The translations under genes were made by a program, and so were the position numbers. DNA of 64,000 nt. It comes from Spirodela intermedia. Taxonomy: Eukaryota; Streptophyta; Magnoliopsida; Alismatales; Araceae. Numbering within the stretch: the first letter of the stretch is position 1; each line of letters opens with the position of its first letter. Below, in pieces: positions 18,528 through 32,521 of the stretch. The stretch is from assembly GCA_902729315.2 (NCBI GenBank), contig LR746264.1, positions 8,091,878 through 8,155,877 of the forward strand, read 5' to 3'. The notes beneath the pieces are model-generated. The model worked only from the letters and a program-made list of their open reading frames with translations. It searched no databases and was not told the origin of the DNA.

Positions 18528-19900
18528 TAAACCTGGTTCAGAATGGAACTGAAAATATGCGGTGCGAGGAAGATGAATCTTCTGTGAATTTCCCCTTCTC
18601 TCTGTCAGTTGACCGGAAAAAATAATTTCCCAAACCATGGGATAACATGCTGATTTTGTCTTCCTCCTGAAGAATGAGTACTTCATTGAAGCTGCTTTAT
18701 TCCCTGCTATCTCGACTGGACTTTGTTGGCGGCCATGGCCCGTCGACACCTCAATTTTTTTGTATGAAGTCGTTGCTGATGTTCGTGGGAATATGATATT
18801 TTAAATTTAATACTATTATTAATATTAATGTCATTTTGACTACCCTTAAGATCCCTTATACTATTTTATTTTATTTTATAAGATTCTTTAGCGATAAGTA
18901 TTTTATGTGCCATTATCAACGAAATAAAAGGTGATAAATAAGTCAGCACTACAATGATGAAAATTGATACGAAGAGCCCATCTGGGTGCATCTTTGTTCA
19001 TGCGCATGCTATGATGGTTAATTAGTAAATATTTTGTAAATATTGTCCCTTGGGTACTTAAAGTTGTAAAGTAAAATAATTGATGCTCTCATAAATTTGC
19101 CTTATGGTGACACACAACTACGAATGACGTAACTTTCTAATGGCATATTAACATGGTATCGAACGAAGTAGAAAATAATTAATATATTGTCCATAGGTAC
19201 TACTTATGTTGACTAATAAGGTGGGGTAATTAATGTAGGATTTGCCAATCTATTTGGAAATATGTTGTCACGAGAGCACGCGCTTCTGCTCTGGTGTCGC
19301 CGTAGAGACCTGGGTATGAATTAGGAAGGTGGTAGACCCTTGGATGTTCCCCACAAACCGGTCAACTCCATGCAAGCGTCTTCTCTGGGAAACGTGGGTC
19401 AAGTTACTCCAGATCGTGAGTAACCGTCTTCTACTATCACCTATATAACACGAGAAGGAGTAAGAACCAGAAGGGGAGGAGAAGTCGTGGAGTCTCACCC
19501 GCTCTAAGGGTGCTTGAGAGTCTGACCCGCTCTAAGGGGGTCATTATCATCTTCCATCCCTCTCCCTCACGTCGTCTCTCTCTCTCTCTCTCTCTCGCTC
19601 TAGTGTCTCCGTTTCACCTTTTCCTTGTCACTGTTCACAAGTCCTGTTGAGTTCCAGAGTTCCGCGAGTTATTGTGGTTCTTCGGTGTCTTTCTCTTCTC
19701 ACGGAAGGTGTCGAAAGAGGGTCAACGGAACCTAGGTTCCTACCAGAAGGTTTCTTCACTGAGCCCACTAGCGTAGAGACATATTCCCGCCAAAAACTAG
19801 ATGGCGGAGTTTGGAAAGTTCAAGCGGGCCGACGTGTTCAATTCCTACGTAAGCCTCGAGGAGGTTCTTCGAAGGCGCGCAACATCTCGTACGGGTCGTA
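18528..19900. other. Intergenic region, no gene recognised
   Basis: Begins with the complex III subunit 3' flank, turns AT-rich (18780-19250), then becomes moderately GC-rich (19265-19870) with a short CT microsatellite near 19577-19595. The GC-rich part may be a decayed transposon or the upstream promoter of the next gene. No conserved protein motif was found on either strand. Confidence 0.5.
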
Positions 19901-19910
19901 TATATAAATA
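19901..19910 (+). promoter_or_regulatory. Candidate TATA box of the 13-exon gene
   Basis: TATATAAATA is close to the plant TATA consensus and lies about 165 bp upstream of the proposed start codon at 20074. It would give a 5' leader of about 140 nt containing short uORFs from ATGs near 19931 and 19980. Another TATA-like element is CTATATAA at 19441. Confidence 0.4.
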
Positions 19911-20073
19911 GGCAGCAGTTACCTCCGTCCATGGGAATAAGTTTCCGCTCAGCTCTCAAGAGGGAACTCGGAGACCAACATGATTAGAAACAGTCGTTTT
20001 CCTTGGTCTTGACACTATCGCTGAAGGGATGTGTTCTCATTTAGTGTCGTAGCCAGGTTTGGTTTTCTCTGCC

Positions 20074-23000
20074 ATGAATGGAGACCGAAGAAATCTGTAA
20101 TTTTCTTCGTTGTTTTTGACTGTCCACTTCGATGTCCATCGCTCCTTGATAGAAATTCTCACTTGCTATTCTTCTTTCTCTCCGATACCGATCGTTTTGT
20201 CCGTTACTGTTGTTCCTGTTTTGGAAGGCTGACTCGAATTTTTTGTCTGCTTTATGAATAGTAGAATCTTACGGTGCTTTGGACAGCATTAGACATGAAA
20301 TGTATTGTTCTTCACAGAAAATTTGATCCATAGCAAAAATCGTCCAGTATTTTTATGGGCCTTTGCGACGCTAAATTGTAGATTCTCTTTCTCTAAATGC
20401 GGTTTACACTGTCATTTTTTATCAAAAGGAGGAGCCCTTCAATTTCGCGTTAGTATTGAACCTATGATTTCGTCTCCCGTTAGTGTTAAAAGGACTGTAG
20501 TAATATTTAACTTAAATTTGTACTCTGTAAGCAGTTTCTGAGGCTGAAACACCTTTTATTTTTCTCTCAGTATTCTCCTTTTATTTTTCTGTTCATTTTC
20601 TTGTTTGACTCATACTTCAAAATTTCAATAACATGATATTTTCTCGCTGGAATTAATAAAGACAAATAGGAACATTGGATAGATAAATTTGTCTCGGGAT
20701 CAGTCCGCAGTTTATTTTTCTGTACATGCTTTCTTCCGCTCCTCTAGTTTTCGTCTGAATTTTTGGTTTTTATTAATAGGCAAGAAAAGCGTATTCCCTT
20801 TTTTTTTTTTTGAAAAATTACATATTTTATCAAATTGGAGTAAAAGTTCTTAGCTTACGTTTACTGAAAAATGGTGAATTTTTTTCACCTATGAAGGGTT
20901 CATTCCATAGATAGGATTGCAGACATCTTTAGGAATGTTGCAGTGGATGGGAGGTTCGAGGCGAAAAGTATCAACAGTAAGTTTACGGAAAATACTTTCT
21001 GTGGTCGTTTATTTTTATTCAGCGTTGCTATCTAAGATGGACACTTAAAAGAGAAGCAGGCTTGGTCCGACCGGGTCCCCCAGTGATGGAACCCCATTGA
21101 AGTTTATGCTAAATGAAAAGTCAGCAGGTCACACAATTCCCCAGAGTCGTTATTTAATCTATAAGTGGGATTCACTGCCAAGAAAATCCGTTAATTATAT
21201 TTTAAAATCTTGCTTTTAAAAAGAGGAGGTTTTTTGATAAAAAAAATCATAAACATGCACGTTCTAACTGAATAAAGTAGTGTACAGTGACAGAGAATAA
21301 GTTTGCACGGTTTTATTTTTTGTCAAGCACCAAATTCAATGTCGTATTGCTTTGGCGGATAGTCTTGTTTAGTTAAAGCCTTCATTTGATCACGCTTGTC
21401 TAACGTGAGTGTAATTTCTTAGAAACCCAAAGCTGCGAGTAAATTAGGGATCAGTAGTTGAAGCCATAACCATGGTGCTTGGAATGGGCATACCTAACTA
21501 TTTTTCATTCCATGTTGGGGCATCAATCTCAACATAGTTTCATAATCGATGACGGAGTTAATTTATGTAGTGACTAATAACATGATTCTCAGTAGGTGAA
21601 ATTTTCCTAAATCTCCTTATAGGGAATTTTGATGAAATCATAATCGTGTAATTAGTTAATTTTTTGTCCATATTATTTAAATGAATGTTGAGAATAATTC
21701 CATCATTTGTACTTCTTCTGAATCTCTATATCAACTGTTCTTGTAGCCCATATGCTACCCAAGATCAGAAGGACTAAACCTAGATAACATGTAATCCGGA
21801 TGACATGCTGTTCCCTTCTTATCATAGTTGTAAGAGATCAGGCATATATAAGATGTTACCTTGAAGTTTTTCTCGATCCTGCCGTTCTCATAATGTTGTG
21901 CTTATGATATTTTTGCAACACGTGGACGAGATGATCCAGTCAAGGAAGTCAACACACACTCGGTAAAGAATTCTCTCTTCAATCTCCTTTTGAATAAAAT
22001 ATATGATTTTCTTGGATTTTTTTTGTTGGAATTATTAAGATTTCCATCTTAAGAATCCATATATTCTGCGCTAATTATTGGGACCTTCTAATTATGATAC
22101 ATCATTAAATTTTAGATCCTATGATTCTATTTCCTCATATGGCTGTATTTCTAAATTCATAAGGCAAAAGCAATATTTTGAGCAAAGAAAACGTCAAAAG
22201 CTTACTTTTGGGTCAGAAAATCATGAAGATAGAAGACACAAACGTTTAAATCACCATGACGAGCCCAATTCACTGGATATTCTCAGCTTGAACAATTTGG
22301 CGGCAATTGCTGAGGAATGCTTTCATTCAGATGAAAATGGTGAGTTTCATCGTCTGTGTAATTCGATTGCCTTATGACCTCGATTTCCAGGAGAAAAATA
22401 TTTTAAGTTAAAAACATAATCTTAATAAATTTTAATTGATTTTTAAATTCATTCTTAACTTTGATTATTGGAGTCTAATATATTTATGGTTTATTAATAT
22501 TTTTTTGGGGAATGGAAATTATTTGATTTGATAAGAATATAGAAACTTTAAAGATAGTGGAGACAACATTTTTAGCAGCAATCCTCTAAAGACTCGAAAT
22601 GATAACTTAAAGAATTTCATCATTTCAAGCTCTCTAAAGAACGAAGATAACAGCTGAGAGATTTATTGTGGCAGCAAAAAACGATTTGAGTTTATCCATG
22701 AAAATTATATACATGCACAACAGAGTGGAATATCGAGATAGATTGGTTCCCCACTCAAAAAGTTACAATCGGTGTATCTTGATCGCGATAATAGAAGCTT
22801 TCTGAGGAGTTATGGCATAATGTTGATCATAATGATGTTTCTCTGTCCGATTAATTTAACTCCTGATATGATGCTTTGGAAGAGGCCTCAAGTGAAAGAA
22901 ATCCAGCCAATTATTAAGTTGAATTATGGAAGTGGATATGTATTTTATAGTCTAGAGCTGCAATTGAATTGGACATCGCTTACATGTGAAACCTTTGTTG

Positions 23001-26000
23001 TGTAGAAAGACATCACGATGTGAAAAGTCCATGAAAACATTTTGATTGTATGGAATATAAGCATCCAATTCGTTCCCTAAATCGCTTTAAGGCTTCCATT
23101 TATTCCAAGTTTACGGAGGCCCTTCATTAAGGAAAAGCGACCCGCACATTTCTGGTATTCTAATGACACACCTGCGTTCGATGTGTTAATAGAGCCAATT
23201 ATGTTCTTAGTTATCCTCATCAAGCCACAACCTTGAAGTCGGACCCCCACAATGAGGGAGGGAGTCGACTGAACATCTCAGGCATTGGCGGGAATTTCGC
23301 CTGCATCCGATCCCCAATTCTTGTTCACCCCGGATGATCGTGTTGGGTTAATTGTGACCTCGTACGATCGTGTCGGGTGAGCAACAGCCGCTTCGTCACA
23401 GTACTGACTTATGGGTTCGTATCATAGATACAAAAGTTATTATAGATCACTTGGGATTTTATGCATAAATGGCTCACTTAAGAGTTTTAAGTATCTATGA
23501 GAGTTTGTTTATCCTGATTGAATAAATTTCTGATTCCTTGAAGTCCTTGATAGAAAGAGATTTGGATATTTCACAATCAGTCTAATTTTTTCAGACATAT
23601 ATATCAAAGCAGTAACACATGCCCTATACTTATTACCAATGGCTTTTATTTAAATTTAAAATATTATTTGTCTGTAAATAATCCGTTAGTAATCCTTATG
23701 AAAATCAATGCGTGTGGTTACTTTTTAATGAATAGTTAGCAGACATCTGGCAGAGAACATTATGCCATGCTGAAGTTTCTTTTATCAAATTACAGTATTT
23801 TTTTGTTATTGAGAATCTTCCTAATTTGAAACCTAATCCCAGAAATGATCACGTAGTTCTCTGTATCTTATGTCGTGGATTCCCTAGCTGGCGCTAAAGG
23901 TCGTGCAGGTTTTAAGTTTTCCTTCTACCGTGTAGCCAAAATCAGCTATAGCTGCTGCTTAAGCTTACCTCTGAAATCCTGGCCTATTTGCATTATACGA
24001 TATGTTATCGGGCCAATATATTTTATTACAATGATACAAATGAAAATGATGTATCAAACATTCAATGAATGTTTGAATAACATGAATTTTATGAATTTTT
24101 TCTTATTGAGGAGAAATTAGTGTCACATATTTGAGGCTATTTAGAAAACTTTTGTTTTGGTGAGATCTAACGTTGTTTATGTGATTATTATACTTTCTTC
24201 ATTGTCGAGAGGACTGTGTTTTCTGAGAGGAAATAATGCCTCTGAATTTCTTCTTAATTCCTTTTAAATAACAATACGGCTTACAATAACTTCATCTCTG
24301 ATCAGTGTATAAAAAATTCTGTGTCATCTGTTAATAATCTTATCTTACACTTACTTTCTTATCTAGATAACAGTGCTTTCCAAGAGAAAGTGGGGGCCTC
24401 TCAGAGTTTAACTGAATTTCCATCAAATAACATAATGCCTTACAATGACCATTCGAGGGAATTGAGTAAAGACTCGCAACTCTGTTTTAGTCATGAATTT
24501 ATAATAACTCTCATGTGTTAAACGAAGTTTCCATTCTTTTTTAAATGAAAAATTCCATATGCTTAATTGATTTGATGAAGAATTCGGTTATCCGTACTCT
24601 TTCTGCCTACCCAGAAGACGGTGTTTCCAACGATAAAATTAACATGTCTGAGAATGTACCAGAATTTTCGTTAGACAAAGGAGTCCCACCTTCCAGAGAT
24701 TATTTGATGGAAAAAAGTAAAGACTGCCACTTATCTTTTTTCATTAATAGCATTTTTCTGACTTTATGATTATTTAACATCTCACCTTCAGCAGAGACCT
24801 CGTCATGTTCTGCAGATGAGACCCGAAATCCAGAGTAGGTTTTTTTCACAGTCGTTCATATAGAAGTTTGTAAATGTCCCGGCACTCAATTACTAGATTG
24901 CTTTCTCATTGCAGATTTTCTGCGGAAACGGTTCAGGAGTTTCCTAAAATTCCAATTGCCTGTAATTATTCCAAAAAAGGTCATGAAAATCTGGAGGAAT
25001 CTAAGACGTCAAAGACATCATTTTCGGGTCCCCATCAGACGAGTATAACTGCTCCTAAAACCAAGGGGCTGAAAATCACGTCAGAGAATCGTAAATATTT
25101 CACTCCTTTTTCGAGTTCTCTTAAGATATTGCTTGAGAAATTTTATGTCTGATTTTCCGTTATAGGTTCTCTTTATGAATCATCAAGAGCTATATTTCTA
25201 CGTTATCTTAATCATCGTGTTGCAAAGCCTTCTACCATCTGTCTCACGCTATTTTTGTTGTCCCATTTGAAATCCATTCCAAAATTTCTCCAATTCATTG
25301 CACTTCCTAACTTTGATCCCGAAGATTACTCACTCATTTCCCTTCCTTTACTGATGTCAATATATTCAAAAATATTCATTGATGTTATCCCAATTATGCC
25401 ATATTTTCAAGTTGTTGATGTTCCCTCAATCTCGACGTTGATATGACAAACAGTTACGTTTCCAGCGGTGATCATAGATATTTTGAGAAAATTTTAACTT
25501 ATCCATTTTTTCTATTCCTAGAGATTTCTATTCTCGATTTACTAAGTGACGACCAATCTTACTGCCGGTCCGAAGGTCTGCCATCAGAGGAACAACATGT
25601 TGCATTTTCTGTTGCAGGTGAATCAGTAGGCTTTGGCAGAATTTCTTTAGTTTTGTACGGTTTTTTGAATACCTTGATGTTTTGTAACGCTTATACCGGT
25701 TCATTCTGGACCCTCTTACTATTTTGAAGATATACTTATCGGTTTTCAAAAGCAATGAAGAAAAGGGGAAATCAAAACGCAATGTGTCCAGAAATGTCTT
25801 TTAAAGGCGTAATCATATTTCCTACGGGTATATTTCCACTTTAAAGACGACTTTCGTTTTAGTACCTACCATTTTTTTAAAAAATGAAACTTTTTTCAAG
25901 GAAAACGATAGACGAGCGTACAACATATACGCTGAATTCTTTCCACCATTAGTATCAACAATTCTTTCTATTCTGTGTCATGTTTTTGTCTCGTTCACTT

Positions 26001-28758
26001 CTAGGTTCTCGTTTTTTAAAAATTATCGTTTTCCATGACATTGAACCTCTTTCACAATCTGGATCGAGGCTTTTCTCTTACAAGTCTTGAACTAACAATA
26101 AAGAAAACAATTTTCCTCAGGTATCAATTTTTGAAAATATTATACTGAAATTTTGGATACGCAGAAGTTACAGCCGCATGTTTTTATTCTTATTTTCCAC
26201 TTTTATTTATATTTAGCTCCGTTTTGAGAGATCTTGGTAAAATGAGGACGTAGACGCCTGCTATCATTGTCTACTTTTATCTATATCTAGCTCTCCTTCA
26301 ACAGGCCTTGGTAAAATCAGGATGAAAACGCCTGCTCATTCACCAATGCAACTGGACAGGTAATTTCCAGTTCTGATCTCAATTTTTGAATTTTTTGTGT
26401 GTCGGGAGTAAGGAAAAACTGTGAATGGGTATTTATTCTTGATTCTACCTTTATTTTGCATTAACAATTGAGCGTCTTCTTTATCTGCATTTTCAAGTTC
26501 TTTAATGTCCTCTTCCAAAACAGAGCAGCTGTCAAGAGTGTGTTTCAACATACAACAGGGAATAAACTAATCACATTAAGTTCAAAAGCTTAATTAATAT
26601 AACTTCATGTGGTATTTTATCAATAAAATTAATTTAATCTAATATGACAGCTCTCGTTGAATTTATTTTACTGCTCTTGATGTAGTTTAGATGTCTAACA
26701 GTTAATCATTTTTACATGACTGAGGATGCTTATGGAGTTAGGATTTGTTGACTTGTTTATCGTTCGAATATCTATGCTCACTTCCCAACTGGTCCATTAA
26801 AAAATGTGTTTATCCATAACCTTATCCAAGGTAAAGTGTATACTTTCGGTTTCTACTATTTTTTTGCAAAACATTAGGCTGACTTCTGTCCATTTTTTGA
26901 AATTGTAAGAGGTTGTTGCAGAATTTTCCGAAATGCAAGTTTCTTGGAAAGAGATACGCAACAGGGAAAATATTTTAAAAATATTTGAGAACATGTGACG
27001 AGTCATTTACCTGCCAGAATAGAATCATATGGGAATATTATATTGAATGATAATATTAGTTAGTGATATTTCTATGTCTGTCAATAATCTTGAACTTCAT
27101 AACTATGCTTATCATTTTTTTAGGTTGTGCATATATTTATTTTATAAATTTTGAATACTCGAGAAATGACATTTTATGAATCAATATCTTGAGATCATGA
27201 TTTTTATTATATTTCACTCATTTCTTGGCATTATTTTTTCATATCTGAATTTATCTCCATTTTTATAACATGTAGTTTTACTTTTTCGATGGTAAGAAAT
27301 TACATGAAGTTGATACAAATATCATTAAATGCTTCTTTGTTGCATTATGTCACTTTGTGAAAAATTTCTACAGTTTCCACTCACCTACCGTGAACTCTCG
27401 ATGGATGAGTTCTTCTCAGAATGTCCTGGAGGATCTTGGACCCATTTTGGTGATTCCTCTCCCATTATATATCGACAATTGCAACTATAAATGGTTCAGC
27501 ATGAATTACCCTTTCGTTTAGCTAATAAAGATAAACTATTTTACATGATCTATTTTTACACTGACGTTTGAAGGGTACTTTACATTTTTCATAACTTTTT
27601 CATCGAGCGTTATAGAGGATATTTATTTAGTTTATCTCACATGTCCTCTTAATCTTGAAGAAAAAAGTGGCTCTTCTGGGCAGGGCTTGTGGATGGTTTG
27701 TTTTTTTGAGTCGTATCTAGAAAATTTCGAATCTGAGATATAGTTCGCTGCTGGATAGGGTGATCCTGCTATCTAGCTCTAATCACACAACAAGAAGGTC
27801 AGATTTCGGTGAAAATGTTCCAGACTAGTGGTTTGGGGGTATCCAAGATCTAATTCCTCCGACTACCTGATCCGATTACACGCAGTATGCATGAATTGGA
27901 TTGGACCATTTCTTCTCCTTATACTTCCGTGATTGGAATTCATTGCAATACTTGGAGGAATCAGAGGGATGGAGGATAATAGAATATACTGGAGGAAACA
28001 GTCCGACTCGCTTTTTTGGAGCTGATCTGGGTTAACAAGTTAGCGTTGACCTTAGCTAACACCCGATTCTGACCAACCTGATTTCATTCCAATCGCGTAT
28101 AATTTATCCTGGAAACCAATGCTTGAATTATTATGCTCAGATTAATTTATTTTCTGAATTAATAGGATTTATGAAAAAATTGGACAAACTGCAAGTAATT
28201 TATGTCTACGCTTTTACTTAGGAGTCTTATATCGTTTTCAGATGCTTATATACCTTTCATTGGTCTTGGATTTTGGAACATGTTTCACGGTTTTAAACTC
28301 TGTCAACTTATATTTTTATGTATTTTAAAGTTGTATAGTTTCTTTCTTTTACTGGCTGCTGGTGGAAATGCATCTTTAATGATTTTTTTTTCTAATTTTC
28401 CCTTGCAACATCTGGGCTTTTTCAAATAACTATTATTCTTTTTCTCTTTCAGAGTACAATGGATGATGACAGCTCTTCAGATGCTGAAGGTCTTTCAGAA
28501 TTTCTGGGAGATACATGGGACATGAAAGATTACCTATGCTATTCAAATAGCTTAGTATACCGCGGAAAAAGAGGCATGCCTTCAGATGCCAATTCCGACG
28601 AAATTCAAGATCCCTTATTCATAAGAAAAGAAAGGTTTTTGAGTAAAGAATGTGAAAATGAGGTCACAAGGGAAGGTGAGAGATGGCAGTCCTCCCTCTC
28701 TATCTTTTTGTCTAACCTGCCTCATTTCCTGTATCTATCTATTTATCTATCTATCTCC

Positions 28759-28802
<44 letters not shown>

Positions 28803-31800
28803 ATCTCTATGTAGCTATCTACTTGTCTAGTAATCTTCTACAGAGAATTTGAACAAGACTTAAGTTGATTAATATACGATGCAACAGCTGATAGTGTTTA
28901 GGTGAACAAATGAAGTGGGACGTGTTTTTCAGTTGCTTTTAGTCATTATGTAAGCACTTTATAACGTAGATTGTCCCCACGTTTCTTTGCGACTAGGATG
29001 ACAGTTATATAAATATTAATTTGTATGAAACTTTTAACATTGGAGAGGTAGGGAAGAAGAGGTTTTTCCGTTCATTAGGGCAGCCCAGGTTCGTCCAAGG
29101 TTATCCCATTATTTGGCTGGCTTTATTGACAAATTTCTCATGCTCATATCCAATTACATGTCGTATAAACCTGAAAACTACCTTGTTATGAAGCTTTGAG
29201 ATGAATTACCCCACAAGGTTGATACCATGCATCCGTGTTTCCTCTCTTGTTTAGTGTACCTTTCCAGTTTGTACATCTTATTCACATGTGACATTAACAT
29301 GGTCGAGTCATGTAGAAAAAAATTATCCAGAGGAAGAAGAAACCAAATAAATTAAGCCAATGATATTTTTGTCTCCTCATTTGTTTGGGAAAGGAGACAA
29401 AATCCATCTTCTACACGCTATTCAGTTCTCTGTATGTGATATGATGGCATTGTAGAAGGAAAGGAGACATCCAGGCATAGCAGCTATAGAAAAAGAGTGG
29501 AAAAATTAAGAGAGTGATCAGGATTCTCTAGGCTATCCACCAAGAAAAAAATAATAAGAAAACGGATAACGACCATTTTTATAGTTTTTGAAACCTGTTT
29601 CTTCATCTTTTCCATTATATTCTCTAGAAAAAAACTAAGGAAGAAAAACACGAGAGAGATTTTTGTTCTCTGATTATTTATTAAACAGCTCAGTTTCCCC
29701 TGATGTAAATGTTATCATTTTAAGAAACTGATTTAGAGCTCAATATTTTCCTCTGAATAACTTAAAATTTATGATTTTAACTGGGTCAGAATCATTGGTG
29801 CCAACCTTTTTGGTTGATCTATTTTTATGTTTCGAGAGTAACGAGGTGTTGAGAAAGTCAAGGCATTCCATTGCCTAGGTGCTGACCTTGGTAAACTTAG
29901 TCTTTGCTAACCTTGTGTTCTGTGTCAACCAGCTTGAATATTGAATAAGAAAGCATAGCATCTTCTTACTATGGAAGTTTGTATGCTTTCCCTATGTGAT
30001 TAGTTTTTTATATTTTTAGATCTTTCCTAATCGTGCTCTCTTGGCACCATATGAAAATCATGACATGAGTAGCCATATATTTCCGCCACCTGCTCTCCTA
30101 TCCAATACGTAGATGTGTCAGGATTCCTTCAGATATCTATCAAATCCTCCATTTATTATCTGCCATCTCCGCTGACAGTTCTTTCATAATTTAATCGGTT
30201 AAATGACTGCCATGAACAATTTTCTCTTTTATCACCATGAAAGTTAATTTGAAATCTTTCGTCATTTAATTGTTGGCCAAATGCCTACCTGTCTCAGTAA
30301 TCCGACATTTCCTTCATTTCATTCATCTCCCCTGTATTTTCTACTAAACTACTTAGAAGAGGCCGCCATTCTGAACCCGGTCACCCAACAGCCGGGTCTC
30401 GCGATGGAGCCAACAGCATCTGTGTGTGAGTTGTCCATGGTATGGTGATTGCTGGTAACTTGTGGTTAGATAAACGCTGAGGATTCTCCTGGGTCCTATA
30501 CCTTAGGCGATGTGGCCATCATCAGGTTGTTAGGATCATTATGGATTACCTGTTAGAGAGGTTCATCCGTCCCTGACAATGTCGCGTAGGGATTGCTGAA
30601 TAAACTGGTACATATTTCACATTTCAGGTTGTGCTCTTTGCATGAACAGCACAGGGTCATTCTTTTTTGTGATTTATTTCAATGCGATGCCTGCGTATGA
30701 ATCATTACAGTATCCCACTTTTTAGATTAGAGACCACATCCCTTGGTCCTCAGAAATCTCATCCACATTCTCTCCTATCATCGCTAATGACGTCGGTGTT
30801 TCAGTTTCCGCTCTACAGTAGAGTATTTGCGTGAACAGAAGGATAGTTTTGCCACTTGGGGTTTAGTTTTGCAGTAGTACGAATTTGGCTCATACTTGTG
30901 TCTATTACTGGGTCTCGAATTTATATATGTATCGCTTTGTGAGTCTGGTTTCTTAGATCCCCAACAGGTGTCCAGCGGACTGTGTACAAGAGTACTTACC
31001 TAATGTCCCATCGTGTCCTGTATATTCGGAGTTAACATGCTTAGAATTGAATGCCTATTTGGTACACACGTAACCTGCATTCATCAGAAAAATCGATTGT
31101 TAACCTTTTGACTTTGGTTCGCTTAAAAGTTTGGAACTGGACAAGTTTCAATGTACATTTTAGCGTTTCTATTTTGCAATTATTATGGAAAAATAATTTC
31201 TCCTCTTTTTACTGTCTCGACCAGGGAGATTTGACATGCTTGAAGAATTTCTTCTTGACGATGTTAAATACGGTATATGTGATGAACAACCGTTTTATAT
31301 GGATTGTAACACTCCTCACTTCCCCGAAATAAAATATCGCGCAACATATGAGTGTGAATTTGAAGATGATGCCCTTTCTCAAGGTAGAAGGTTTGTAGAT
31401 CTCTGGGAGCCCTCCACTGTGTCCGTTAAAACTTCTGGTAAAGATACAAGTAATTACAATCCAGCAATATCATGTTTTTCTTGCTACATTGTTGTAGGTC
31501 TGAAGAAGAGGATTGGAAGAAGTTCAGTATTCCAGGTGTCTTTCTTCTCCAATTGTATAATTTCTCAAAGTTTACATAGTCTAATTCACATCTAAGTTAG
31601 TATTAATTTTTACTTACAACAAGATCGTTTTCTTGGGAAACTGTTGGTACTCACTTGGGGTTGGTCTCAAATATTGCTCCTAGTTTCATTAATCACGCAT
31701 TATAATACGATTGCCAATCCTGAAAGTGTTCTTCAAGCTAGTTGTGGAATGGAATCAATCTATAGGATTGATGAAAATTATTTTCACCATTTCAATTGCT

Positions 31801-32521
31801 GTAGTATAATACCCTAGTATGATGGCATCATGCCAACTCTTGGATGAGTAACAAAGATTATCTAGATTTTATCTGTGTTTGGTTGCAAACAGGTGGCGCT
31901 AATTCGTCTCTCAGGCGTTCGAAAACAGTAAAAGACTACGATCTGTCAAGTTTAGGTCTGGCGAGGTATGCTTCCGATGTGACTGGTACTTGGAGCTTTA
32001 AGGAAAATCTTAAGTGCCCTTTTGATGAACAGCTATCGTGGAGTTAACCGGGGCTACTACGATCTGTCGGATGGTGTCGCCGACAGCACCAGTTTACTGA
32101 GGTGCAAACTTCAGCAGCTTTTCTTTATGCCTGTCCTTTTCCAAGTTCTCTCCCATCGATCCTAGTTCATCATGCATTTCTTCCTTTGTCTGGTCTTTCC
32201 ACAGTGAAGAGTCGTGCTCAACCACCGCAGGTTATTTCAGCAAGCTTCTCACATACCCTGTTCAAAATTCTGTTTCTATTTTAATGAAGTCTTAGGGCTT
32301 GTTCTCTTTGGACTTAAGGTTCGAAATTCTCGTTGCAGAAGGAAACGGGAGAACTGATTGCTTGCCCTCCCGCGTTGAAACATCTGAACAAAAATCAAAC
32401 AAAGTATGTGAAGGGGGAGAAAGACAGGAAGCCTCATGTTACGAGGCTGTACATGAAGGCTTCGATGGAGTTCGACGAGAAGAAAACCTGGGGAGAACGG
32501 CATAGTATACGTACTCAATAG
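20074..32521 (+). CDS. Conserved plant protein of unknown function, 13 exons
   Basis: Exons: 20074-20096, 22116-22339, 24367-24465, 24615-24716, 24792-24834, 24915-25090, 25522-25625, 28453-28675, 31225-31390, 31498-31535, 31893-32042, 32205-32230, 32339-32521. All phases agree and the model gives 518 residues. The N terminus has a basic segment, KFIRQKQYFEQRKRQ, followed by LDILSLNNLAAIAEEC. The middle is Ser/Thr/Asp-rich with HVAFSV. There are acidic stretches (DDDSSSDAEG, EEFLLDDV) and a basic C-terminal exon (NKNQTKYVKGEKDRK). No membrane segment or enzyme motif is seen. I recall uncharacterised plant proteins with the RQKQYFEQRKRQ and HVAFSV segments, possibly HEIP1-like meiotic proteins, but that name is a guess. 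Least certain are exon 1, the ends of exons 7 and 11, and exon 12. If exon 11 is read through, the protein stops at TAA 32045-32047. Confidence 0.6.
26199..26340. repeat. Two-copy ~74-bp tandem duplication in an intron
   Basis: Copies at about 26199-26272 and 26273-26340 share ACTTTTAT, TCTTGGTAAAAT or CCTTGGTAAAAT, and ACGCCTGCT. They lie in the intron 25626-28452 of the 13-exon gene. A diverged local duplication with no coding potential. Confidence 0.7.
28762..28798. repeat. (CT)n microsatellite
   Basis: About 18 CT units, preceded by TATC-type tetranucleotide repeats (28733-28757), roughly 90 bp into the intron that starts at 28676. Confidence 0.95.

Noticed and set aside
19801-19911. 36-codon frame starting MAEFGKFKRADVF
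   Set aside because: Small, no recognisable homologue, and it ends inside a strong TATA-like element; treated as upstream sequence.
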